From NCBI GenBank assembly GCA_035493895.1, contig DATJHM010000285.1:1-25928 (forward strand): a stretch of 25,928 nucleotides of DNA, in the 5' to 3' direction. The notes below the pieces were generated by a model, which was given only the letters and a program-made list of their open reading frames with translations, ran no database searches and was not told the origin of the DNA. Positions 1-7,695 of this stretch are shown piece by piece. Both the position numbers and the translations under genes were made by a program. This DNA comes from DATJHM01 sp035493895. Lineage in GTDB: Bacteria > Chloroflexota > Ktedonobacteria > Ktedonobacterales > Ktedonobacteraceae. The number at the start of each line of letters is the position of its first letter. The stretch's first letter is position 1.

Positions 1-1071
1 TTGGAATGTACTTTGTAATGTATTGAGTACGGCAGCATCAGAGACAATAATCCCCAGTTCGCGATTGCGATTAAGTGAGGCCGTGGAGATATTCTCCGAG
101 CCTACAAATGCTTGTTGACCATCGACGATGATAATTTTTGCGTGCATGTAAAGCTTGGAACTTTCCTTGACCTGAACTCCGCTTCGCTCGATTGCCGTTA
201 TCCCCTTGCCATTACTATCACTGGAACTGCCTTTCGGAAGAATAACCTGGACTTGAATGCCATGATTGGCCGCATCGCTCAATGCTTGCTCAATCTGCGT
301 ATCTTGCATCTCTTCCGCTTCGATACTCAGGGACTTTTTCGCACTGCCAATCAGCGTGAGAAAATCTTTGCGTGAGTCGATGGGACTGACAACCAGATTG
401 GGAGCATCGATCTGCTGAAGAGAAGAGCGGTTCCAGTCCGCATTGAAGATCGTGATTACGGTTTGCACATCCTGAGGGTCGGTATCAATAATGCCATATT
501 CGCGGTTTTTTGTCGACTTGCTATCGCCGAGAGCGGCGAGCGTAAAATTGGCGGTTGTAATAAAGGCCGTCGTGCCATCAATGATCATACCTTTTTCATG
601 TGTCAGGGCAAAATCCGGACTGGTGGTTTTTGTTTTCACGCCAGCGGCATGCAGGGTATCAAGTGTCTCTGTCGGAGAGACGCTGCCGCCGCCATAAGGA
701 TGGGCTTCGAGCATCACACGCACATCTATGTTGCGATGAGCGGTCTCCTCAAGCGCTGTGATAACGTTACGGTTGGTCAGGAGATACATCTCAAGCCAGA
801 CCGATTTTTGCGCCTGATTGATGGCATCAGTAATGACTTTGCTGCCCGCATCGGGCTCAACGAACACCTTCACGCCTTGAGCGCCAGTGCCAACACCCTG
901 ACTGCTGGTGCTGGCTGAGGGGGTACAGGTGGTATCCTGGCAACTCGTGAACGCGCTACCGTCGGCAGGGAGCGTAATATTTGTGCTACAACTGCTAAAA
1001 AGCACACAGAACAATAAAAGTAGAAGTGCGACCAGGAACTTATAGGATGGTTTGTTTACGGAAGAAAGCAT
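1..1071 (-). CDS. Phospholipase D-like lipoprotein (3' end outside window)
   Basis: Open from an ATG at 1071 to the window edge (357 codons, no stop), so the C-terminus is missing. The start is preceded by AGGAGG six bases upstream. Residues 1-27 form a lipoprotein signal (basic N-region, Leu-rich core, FSSC lipobox) with Cys28 as the lipidated residue, so it should act outside the cytoplasmic membrane. Two PLD-type HKD motifs are visible: one from His158 (HEKGMIIDG, followed by TTANF) and one from His310 (HAKIIIVDG, followed by GSENIS). Two HKD halves in one chain is the usual phospholipase D/cardiolipin synthase/Nuc superfamily architecture, which makes a single active site for phosphodiester cleavage or transfer. 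The substrate cannot be told; surface lipid or extracellular nucleic acid are both possible. A Ser/Thr-rich linker follows the lipid anchor. The next gene upstream (hppA) ends with its own terminator, so this gene is probably transcribed alone. Confidence 0.85.
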   Translation of the reverse strand, partial: MLSSVNKPSYKFLVALLLLLFCVLFSSCSTNITLPADGSAFTSCQDTTCTPSASTSSQGVGTGAQGVKVFVEPDAGSKVITDAINQAQKSVWLEMYLLTNRNVITALEETAHRNIDVRVMLEAHPYGGGSVSPTETLDTLHAAGVKTKTTSPDFALTHEKGMIIDGTTAFITTANFTLAALGDSKSTKNREYGIIDTDPQDVQTVITIFNADWNRSSLQQIDAPNLVVSPIDSRKDFLTLIGSAKKSLSIEAEEMQDTQIEQALSDAANHGIQVQVILPKGSSSDSNGKGITAIERSGVQVKESSKLYMHAKIIIVDGQQAFVGSENISTASLNRNRELGIIVSDAAVLNTLQSTFQ

Positions 1072-1311
1072 CGATATCCTCCTTGCACATGATCTTCCCG
1101 GAGAAAGCTTATTTTTCTCTCCCTATAGATAATACGGATGCTGTGTGAAAAAACGGAAAGGAAAGAGGGCAAAAAGCAAAGAGCGCAAAAAATTGATACA
1201 AGAAGTTTCAACCTTCTCTTGGGCAGAAAATGATGCCCGTATTCCATTTTGCCATGAATTGCATGTTTCTGCCAGTGGTAGAAACCGTCTTCAGGGGGTG
1301 TATGGAGAGAC

Positions 1312-1345
1312 AAAAAGATGGTTCCCATTTTAATTGGGAACCATC
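1312..1345 (-). terminator. Intrinsic terminator of hppA
   Basis: A perfect 11-bp stem (GATGGTTCCCA at 1317-1327 with TGGGAACCATC at 1335-1345) and a 7-base loop are followed on the minus strand by TTTTT (1316-1312). It lies 24 bases after the hppA stop codon. On the plus strand no T-run follows, so it acts in one direction. The rest of the 1072-1369 gap holds no convincing gene or promoter. Confidence 0.85.
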
Positions 1346-1369
1346 GATATAGCGAATAATCAGGAGAGA

Positions 1370-3637
1370 TTAGTGGTGCAGCGCGAAGTACAGAGGGGCC
1401 AGCACCAGCGTAATCGTGCTCAGCAGCTTAATGAGCACGTGCAGTGAGGGACCGGCAGTATCTTTGAAGGGATCGCCGACCGTATCACCAACGACGCTTG
1501 CTTTGTGCGGTTCGCTCTTCTTGCCGAGGACGGACCCACTGGTATCAAGGCGACCGACCATCTCACCGTCCGCATTGACGCGCAGATAGCCAGCCTCGAT
1601 ATACTTCTTCGCATTATCCCAGGCCCCACCTCCGTTATTGAGGAAGAGCGCGAGCACAATGCCGCCCATCGTTGCCACCATCAGCATACCAGCAGCTGCA
1701 TGCGTCCCAAGAATAACGCCCACTGCTACCGGAGTCAGAACCGCGACCAGACCAGGGAGGATCATCGCACGGAGCGCGCCACGCGTGCTGATATCGACGC
1801 AGCGAGCGTAATCGGGATCGACGCGATCCTCGACTTTCTCGGCCATAATCTTGGGATTATCGCGGAACTGACGGCGTACCTCCTCAATCATCCGTTTAGC
1901 CGCCTCCCCGACGGCCCGGATGGCCAGAGAAGTGAAGAAGAAGATGAGCGTCAGGCCGATTAATGCCGCAATAAAGACCCCTATATCGGCCAGATCAACG
2001 TTATAAGATGACGCTTGTTTCGTATAGCCAAAGATGACATCGAGATAGGCGCTGAAGAGCAGAAACGCCGCCAGGGCAGCCGAACCGATGCCGTAGCCCT
2101 TTGTTAGAGCCTTGGTCGTATTGCCGACGCCATCGAGCGCATCCGTGATATCGCGGACCGACTCCGCCTCGCCGCTCATCTCAGTGATGCCCCCGGCGTT
2201 ATCCGTAATTGGGCCGAAGGTATCCATCGCTAGAATATAGGCACAGCTCATCAGCATACCCATCGTCGCCACTGCTGTACCGAAGATGCCACCAACATTG
2301 ATGATATTGGGATTGAGTGTGGCCGCAATCGTGAAATGTACCTGACTGCCCAGGAAGAAAGAGAGACCGAGCGCGGCACAGATTGCCAGCACCGGTAGCG
2401 CAGTACATTCAAATGCAATCGCAAGGCCCGTGATAATCGTCGTTGCTGGTCCAGTCAGTGTTGAAGCCGCGATCTCCCGCACTGGACGCCACGTGCCAGC
2501 CGTATAATATTGCGTAATGTAGACAAATGCGATGCTCAGGGCAATTCCCACCGTACCCGCAAGGCCGAACCAGATCCAGGGAGGCAGGTTGCCATTGGTC
2601 GTCAGATTATTCTCCGTCGTATTGAGCAGGAGGTAGCTTCCCAGAAAGATGCCTATGACAGAAATTCCACAGGTGATATAGTAGCCGATATTCAATTGCT
2701 GCATCGCAATCTCGCCCGGATCACGTCCCGCAGCTTTATCCGGCTCAACCACAACCGCTGGACGAACGTAGAGGAGACCGATAGCCGAAGCGATAAGACC
2801 AAATGCGCGGACCACCAGCGGGAAGAGAATCCATCCCGGTTGCTTGGTAGCTTCATAAAGAACCACACCAAGGATCATTGCGCCGATATTTTCAGCCGCC
2901 GTCGACTCAAAGAGATCGGCTCCACGACCGGCACAATCACCGACATTATCGCCCACCAGATCAGCAATCACGGCAGGATTGCGTGGATCATCCTCAGGAA
3001 TATTGGCCTCAATTTTGCCCACCAGATCAGCCCCCACATCTGCCGCCTTCGTGTAAATACCACCGCCAAGTTGTGCAAACAGCGCCACAAAGCTTGCGCC
3101 AAAGCCAAAGCCAACAATCAACGATGGAACTTTATCGATACTATTGCCAACATTGTACAGTAAAAAGATCAGAGAGACGCCCAGGAGCGAGAGTGCCACC
3201 ACCAGAAAGCCAGAGACCGCACCACCGCGTAGAGAGACCATCAGCGCCTCACCCAGGCTGCGCGTCGCGGCACTTGCTGTACGGCTATTTGATTTCACCG
3301 CCACATACATACCGATGTAGCCTGAGACGCCGGAGCAGAGTGCGCCAATCAGAAAAGCCAGCGACGTGCGCCAGGCCAGATCGAAGCGTACCGCGTCATT
3401 ACCCTGACTCAAAAAGAACAGTACACCTCCAACGAGAATAGCCGCTACCACCGCAAGCGTCGCAATCGTGCGATACTGGCGATTGAGAAAGGCCATCGCG
3501 CCACGGAAGATAGCATCGGCCACCTTTTGCATGGCAGGCGTCCCGGTATCTTTGCGGAGAACGTACGAGGCGAGGTAAGCTGCAAACAGCACTGCGAGAA
3601 GACCAATTACAATAGGAACTAACATGTAGTAACTCAC
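1370..3637 (-). CDS. hppA: K+-insensitive membrane H+-translocating pyrophosphatase
   Basis: Membrane-bound pyrophosphatase of 755 residues, a usual length for the family. It hydrolyses PPi and pumps protons across the membrane, with about 16 transmembrane helices predicted from the hydrophobic pattern. Family signatures are present: GGGIYTKAADVGADLVGK, DLVGDNVGDCAGRGADLFES, DTFGPITDNAGGITEM and, near the C-terminus, VVGDTVGDPFKDTAGPS. The determinant of potassium dependence reads GNTTKALTKG, with Lys509 and Thr512; in this family Lys at the first position and Thr three residues on mark the K+-independent proton pumps, while Ala/Ala marks K+-dependent ones. The reading frame stays open to 3730, but AAGGAGG lies 11 bases before the GTG at 3637, and the extra 31 residues are not family-like. 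An ATG at 3625 is a second candidate. It lies downstream of the ppaC-type gene, but a terminator separates them. Confidence 0.95.
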   Translation of the reverse strand: MSYYMLVPIVIGLLAVLFAAYLASYVLRKDTGTPAMQKVADAIFRGAMAFLNRQYRTIATLAVVAAILVGGVLFFLSQGNDAVRFDLAWRTSLAFLIGALCSGVSGYIGMYVAVKSNSRTASAATRSLGEALMVSLRGGAVSGFLVVALSLLGVSLIFLLYNVGNSIDKVPSLIVGFGFGASFVALFAQLGGGIYTKAADVGADLVGKIEANIPEDDPRNPAVIADLVGDNVGDCAGRGADLFESTAAENIGAMILGVVLYEATKQPGWILFPLVVRAFGLIASAIGLLYVRPAVVVEPDKAAGRDPGEIAMQQLNIGYYITCGISVIGIFLGSYLLLNTTENNLTTNGNLPPWIWFGLAGTVGIALSIAFVYITQYYTAGTWRPVREIAASTLTGPATTIITGLAIAFECTALPVLAICAALGLSFFLGSQVHFTIAATLNPNIINVGGIFGTAVATMGMLMSCAYILAMDTFGPITDNAGGITEMSGEAESVRDITDALDGVGNTTKALTKGYGIGSAALAAFLLFSAYLDVIFGYTKQASSYNVDLADIGVFIAALIGLTLIFFFTSLAIRAVGEAAKRMIEEVRRQFRDNPKIMAEKVEDRVDPDYARCVDISTRGALRAMILPGLVAVLTPVAVGVILGTHAAAGMLMVATMGGIVLALFLNNGGGAWDNAKKYIEAGYLRVNADGEMVGRLDTSGSVLGKKSEPHKASVVGDTVGDPFKDTAGPSLHVLIKLLSTITLVLAPLYFALHH

Positions 3638-3853
3638 GATAGAAACACCCTCCTTGACCCTATTCGTAAGACTTGTCGTTGATCTGCACTGACCGTTTTG
3701 TGTATCGTGTAAAAAGAGCGATAGAGGCAAAAGTACAGTGTTCTAGCTACAAGTATCATTATTTCCTGTTTAGCGTATCATATCGATTGTTGAATAACAA
3801 GGAGGGGGAAAGGATTTTTTGCAGACAAGCGAACACCGTGTGATTTTTGTGAT

Positions 3854-3894
3854 AAAAAAAGCCTGGCGAGTGATTGCTTTGTGACTCGCCAGGC
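3854..3894 (-). terminator. Intrinsic terminator of the ppaC-type gene
   Basis: An 11-bp perfect stem (GCCTGGCGAGT at 3861-3871 with ACTCGCCAGGC at 3884-3894) with a 12-base loop is followed on the minus strand by seven T (3860-3854). It begins 22 bases after the stop codon of the CBS-pyrophosphatase. hppA must therefore have its own promoter in 3638-3853; I see no clear one there. Confidence 0.88.
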
Positions 3895-3915
3895 TTGCTT
3901 GCTTGATAGGGCGTG

Positions 3916-5568
3916 TTAGAGCACGCCCGTCTTGCCGGATAAAAGTCCCTCAATGCGTGGAAGAAGAGGAACCAGTTGCTTTTTGCGGGAGACCAGACCC
4001 TCCACAATTGCGGAATGGCCGTCCGGCTCGAGCGGCACTCCCAGGGCTTCCGCAACGGCAAATTCACCTCCGTGAATAAGCAGGTTGCAGCGAAGATTAA
4101 TAATGTCGACAATCATAAACAGGAATGAGGTATAGCCTCGCTCGCTGGAAATGCGCTGCATCGTGCTGCTCAGCTCATCGGCGCGTTTCTCAATCGTCGA
4201 TGGGCTCGCAGTTTCAACGGTGCCGATCGCGAAGCGTGCATCGCGGAGCGTAAATTCTTTAAAGTCCGAGGTGATCAGCGCCTCGGCTGACTTTGCGGCC
4301 AGATCGATCGCAGCGGCAGCAAAGATCGCCTGACCATACTCCTCGAGATCCTCGCCAGTAATCTCCGCCAGCTCCGTTGCCACACGTTCATCGCGTGCCG
4401 TGCAGGTGGGAGAGCGAAGAATGAGCGTATCATAGAGAAGCCCGGCGAGCAGCAGACCTGCGACCTCGCGTGGAATGTCCTGACCTGCCTCGTGATACAG
4501 GCCCGCAATAATCGTTCCTGTGCAGCCAACGGGATCGGCTCTGAACATAATCGGCTTGCTCGTATGCACATCGGCGATACGATGATGATCGATAATACCC
4601 ATCACATCGGCCTCTTCAATGCCGTCGACCGCCTGCGATTGCTCATTATGATCAACCAGAACCACGCGTTTTGGGCGCGCCTTGATCAGATCTGTGCGCG
4701 AGAGATAGCCAATCAGGATGCCATTATCATCGACAACCGGCATAGAGCGCAGGCGAGTGAGCGTTTTCTGAATATCGCTCATGTGATCTTCGGGATGGCA
4801 GACGCTGAAATCGCAGTTCATGAAATCTTCAACGCGCATACTGAGATTGATCAGACGAACCGTCGTAAATGTGTGATGACCAGTGCTGATCACCATCACG
4901 CCCTGTTTGCGCGCGGCGAAGAGTGTGCGCTGTGAGACCAGGAGATCGCCAGTGACCACCAGCGCGGCCGCGCCATGTTTAATCGCATCGAGCTGCGCAT
5001 CTTCGCGATCGCCGATCACCACGAGACAGCCTGGTTCGATATAATCAACCATCGTCTCCGATTCCATTGCCGCCACCAGCACGCGGTTCCCCAGTTCGCG
5101 GCGACCTTCAACCAGCACCTTCCCCTTCAGCACACGCACCAGATTATCGCGGTCCAGAGGAATGCGATTCACCGAGCGGGGATCGAGATCGTTAAAAAAG
5201 AGCTTCGCGAAATCTTCGTTCGCAATAATGCCGCGCACCTTGCCATCCGAGTCAACCACCGGCATCGCGCGACGGCTGTGCTCCTGCAAGAGCTGCCCCG
5301 CCTCCAGGAGAGATTGATGAATGTGTGTAGAAATCACACCCCGGCGCATCACGTCGCGAACCTGGAGGTAGACATCATCAAGAGCCTCAGGAGGTTCAAC
5401 CTGATAGCGTTCCAGCACGAAGCGAACTTCTGGTTTCAGTTCGCCATTGCGCGCCGGAAGGGCGTGCTCCTCGCCTTGCATCCGTAGCAAGCGAGCGTAG
5501 GCATACGCGGAAGCGACCGAGTCCAGGTCAGAGTTTTTATGTCCAATTACATACATAGCTTGGGTCAT
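3916..5568 (-). CDS. ppaC: CBS/DRTGG-regulated family II inorganic pyrophosphatase
   Basis: Cytoplasmic Mn2+/Co2+-dependent pyrophosphatase (PPi to 2 Pi), 550 residues. The DHH domain carries the metal-site motif H10-x3-D14-x-D16, then D327-H328-H329-R330 and D380 in YDTLILRSPTCT. The C-terminal DHHA2 domain has the substrate-binding motif S527-R-K-K-Q531. Between the first and second DHH motifs lies the regulatory insert known from CBS-pyrophosphatases: CBS domain (about 66-130), DRTGG domain (about 140-245), CBS domain (about 255-305). In characterised relatives the CBS pair binds adenine nucleotides, with AMP/ADP inhibiting and diadenosine polyphosphates activating; that regulation is inferred here. 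The frame opens at an ATG at 5586, but GGGAGAG stands nine bases before the ATG at 5568, giving MTQAMYVIGHKN, so I choose that start. The neighbouring hppA acts on the same substrate. Confidence 0.93.
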   Translation of the reverse strand: MTQAMYVIGHKNSDLDSVASAYAYARLLRMQGEEHALPARNGELKPEVRFVLERYQVEPPEALDDVYLQVRDVMRRGVISTHIHQSLLEAGQLLQEHSRRAMPVVDSDGKVRGIIANEDFAKLFFNDLDPRSVNRIPLDRDNLVRVLKGKVLVEGRRELGNRVLVAAMESETMVDYIEPGCLVVIGDREDAQLDAIKHGAAALVVTGDLLVSQRTLFAARKQGVMVISTGHHTFTTVRLINLSMRVEDFMNCDFSVCHPEDHMSDIQKTLTRLRSMPVVDDNGILIGYLSRTDLIKARPKRVVLVDHNEQSQAVDGIEEADVMGIIDHHRIADVHTSKPIMFRADPVGCTGTIIAGLYHEAGQDIPREVAGLLLAGLLYDTLILRSPTCTARDERVATELAEITGEDLEEYGQAIFAAAAIDLAAKSAEALITSDFKEFTLRDARFAIGTVETASPSTIEKRADELSSTMQRISSERGYTSFLFMIVDIINLRCNLLIHGGEFAVAEALGVPLEPDGHSAIVEGLVSRKKQLVPLLPRIEGLLSGKTGVL

Positions 5569-5606
5569 CGTGGAAATCTCTCCCATGTCAGCACAGTCAA
5601 GGTGTG

Positions 5607-5636
5607 AGTATCCTGAAAAATAGGAAAACTGTGCAA
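5607..5636 (-). promoter_or_regulatory. Possible promoter of the ppaC-type gene
   Basis: TTGCAC (5636-5631), an 18-base spacer and GATACT (5612-5607) lie 38 bases before the start codon. Both boxes match the sigma-70 consensus only partly (4 of 6 for the second). A perfect TTGACA on the same strand at 5671-5666 has no good partner. Confidence 0.3.
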
Positions 5637-5719
5637 GTAATTACTAACCTAATTATCTCCAGGTCTGTCAAGCACCAGGCAGTTTATTATACTATAGTTT
5701 CAGAGCGTGAGGGCATGGC

Positions 5720-7474
5720 TTAGCGGGGCTTACGTGAGAGAATGAAGCCCAGTGCACCAAGCAGCACCGCCAGAGCAAGTATACCAATCAGCCAGAGATA
5801 AGAATTGACAGTTGCCAATGTTTGCGGGGTAACCGTTGCAGGTGGAGTCGCTGGACCGATAATTGCATCGGACAGTGTTGCATCTGGGGTCGGATACTGT
5901 ACCTGAGGATTGGATGGAGGATACCCTGAGGGCCGATAGGTCGCGTAAGCATTCTGATATACTTGTGGCTGAACCACCACTTCCACCAATTTCTGAAGCC
6001 GACGTGTTCCAGATGAGGAACGTGCCTGTATGGTTACCGTATAGTTTTTTGCCTCCTTATACACATGCGCAACTTTGATTCCTGTCACGATTGTCCCATC
6101 ACCAAAGTTCCAGGTGTAGGAAAATTGTGACCGGTCATCCTGCGGGTCAAATATGGTCGCAATATCCATAGTCACAGCTTGCCCGACGAGTGTGGGAGCA
6201 AGAGAGCCCATGGTAAACAGAGGACCCGAAGCGTGTACCGCTTGAGTCGAGACCTCTCCTAGAATAGCAGATTGATGCAACATCCAACCTGTGAACATTC
6301 CTGGAAGGGCCAGGGCAAGCGTGAGAGCGTTCGCACGACCAGAGCCACCATGTGCATATGTATTCATCAATGTAAGAGTATCTGCCGCCTGATCAAAGGG
6401 ATACGAGCCAGGGGGAGGATTCTGATCGTAATAGGTGGAATTGCCAACGAAGGTTACACAGGGCAGGCCCGCCAGCGTAAAGGGAACCTGATCACTGGAG
6501 CCAATACGATCATCTTCGATATGCACGAGGCTCGTTTGCTGGGGCGTAAAAATGTCCTGAGTGATTGTCTGTTTTTGTGGGCCATGATAGGTCAGGCCGA
6601 GAAAGCCAAGCGCACGAAATCTGGCAAAGACCTCTGGAAGCGCCTGCTGCATCAGCGCGCGAAACTGTTTGCTGCGCTCAAGAAGAGGGCCACTCAGCGT
6701 CGTCTGTTGAATGGGCGTCATCTCAATATCAAAGGGCATTTGTGGGTTCGCGACCTGACCGAGATAACGAACGGGAAAGGCCATCCCGTTTTGCTCCTCG
6801 TTGAACATCGCGACAATATTCTGGAGATCGCCATTGCTCGTATCGTTTACATAATGGAAAGAGCCAAGAAGGCCCTGCTCCTCGGCATCAAAGAGCAAGA
6901 AGCGTAGCGTGCGCGCAGGATAGAGATGATGGCTTTGCCAGTAGTGCGCCAGGGCACGCGCTACGCCGAGTTCGATGGCGCATCCGCTCGTATCATCGTA
7001 GGCCGATTGGGTAGAGACAGCCTCTCCATCGTAATGGCAACCGATAATCACGACCTGATCGGGCTGGCTGGCTCCTGGAATCGTTACCTCCACATTGAAG
7101 GCCGGGACCGTCGCGGGACGATCATTCCAGCCTGGCACCGGAAATGGATCGCGACGTACCTGCGCGCCAAAGCCCTGCAAGTCGCGTACTATCTCCTGCG
7201 ACCAGTAGCTGGCAAACTCGTCGTGCCCATTCACAGTGGGCGCAAGATTTTGATCGTAACCAGCCTCACGGTGCGGGAAGTGCGTGGCGAGATAGGCGAA
7301 CTGGTCATAGATGTAGAAGGGGTCAACGGCCGGAAAATCCTGTGTTGTTGTTGGCGCTGCCGCTGGTGTCGTGGATGATGTATGTGCGTAGGATGGAGCG
7401 GAAATAAAGAAGATGGACAAGACAAAGAGAAAACGAATGGATTTCTGTAGTGGTACAAAAATTGTCTGCATCAT
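5720..7474 (-). CDS. Exported M28-type peptidase with PKD domain and C-terminal anchor
   Basis: The 584-residue product starts with a signal peptide (about 1-30, ending PSYAHT). An M28 aminopeptidase-like domain follows: His147 in CHYDGE, Asp160 in YDDTSG and Glu198-Glu199 in FDAEEQGLLGS fit the zinc/catalytic pattern. A PKD domain (about 415-500, core WNFGDG) comes next, then a Pro/Thr-rich stretch, and a hydrophobic segment (about 555-578) followed by SRKPR anchors the protein in the membrane. Two usual zinc ligands look changed: the Asp of the NxDMxG motif reads Glu227 (FNEEQNG), and the His of SDHxPF reads Gln329 (SSDQVPF). It may use one metal, bind zinc unusually, or be inactive. GGAG stands four bases before the first ATG and seven before the second (7471), so either may be used. 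It is separated from the glycosylation cassette by 221 bases and is probably its own unit. Confidence 0.85.
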   Translation of the reverse strand: MMQTIFVPLQKSIRFLFVLSIFFISAPSYAHTSSTTPAAAPTTTQDFPAVDPFYIYDQFAYLATHFPHREAGYDQNLAPTVNGHDEFASYWSQEIVRDLQGFGAQVRRDPFPVPGWNDRPATVPAFNVEVTIPGASQPDQVVIIGCHYDGEAVSTQSAYDDTSGCAIELGVARALAHYWQSHHLYPARTLRFLLFDAEEQGLLGSFHYVNDTSNGDLQNIVAMFNEEQNGMAFPVRYLGQVANPQMPFDIEMTPIQQTTLSGPLLERSKQFRALMQQALPEVFARFRALGFLGLTYHGPQKQTITQDIFTPQQTSLVHIEDDRIGSSDQVPFTLAGLPCVTFVGNSTYYDQNPPPGSYPFDQAADTLTLMNTYAHGGSGRANALTLALALPGMFTGWMLHQSAILGEVSTQAVHASGPLFTMGSLAPTLVGQAVTMDIATIFDPQDDRSQFSYTWNFGDGTIVTGIKVAHVYKEAKNYTVTIQARSSSGTRRLQKLVEVVVQPQVYQNAYATYRPSGYPPSNPQVQYPTPDATLSDAIIGPATPPATVTPQTLATVNSYLWLIGILALAVLLGALGFILSRKPR

Positions 7475-7648
7475 TTATCTCCGCGAATTTAACTACATTG
7501 ATACATGGTGTTTTATCAAAGTGAGATCGATAGAGAATGAAACGTAGGTGATTCTCGAGATAACGTAAAAATTAGTTTACGCTTCTAAGAGAGATTATAC
7601 ATTGAAATCGATCGTAGAACAATATGGAGATTTGTTCTACCCATATGC

Positions 7649-7680
7649 GGGAATAGTGGCCATATTGGACCACCATTCCC
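7649..7680. repeat. Imperfect inverted repeat after the glycosylation cassette
   Basis: GGGAAT-A-GTGG (7649-7659) pairs with CCAC-C-ATTCCC (7670-7680) around a 10-base loop, with a single mismatch. It begins 16 bases after the GT39 stop codon. It could form a transcript-end hairpin, but no T-run follows on the minus strand, so an intrinsic terminator is not established. Confidence 0.4.
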
Positions 7681-7695
7681 TTCGCTCTGCTCGTA

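Noticed and set aside
1056..1333. Short open frames on both strands between the PLD-like gene and hppA
   Set aside because: They overlap the hppA terminator and the PLD gene start and have no ribosome binding site or recognisable sequence.
4151..5487. Long plus-strand frames opposite the ppaC-type gene
   Set aside because: They are antisense shadows of a clearly conserved protein with intact catalytic motifs.
7649..7680. Inverted repeat as an intrinsic terminator for the glycosylation operon
   Set aside because: The stem has a mismatch and there is no T-run on the minus strand; it is kept only as an inverted repeat.
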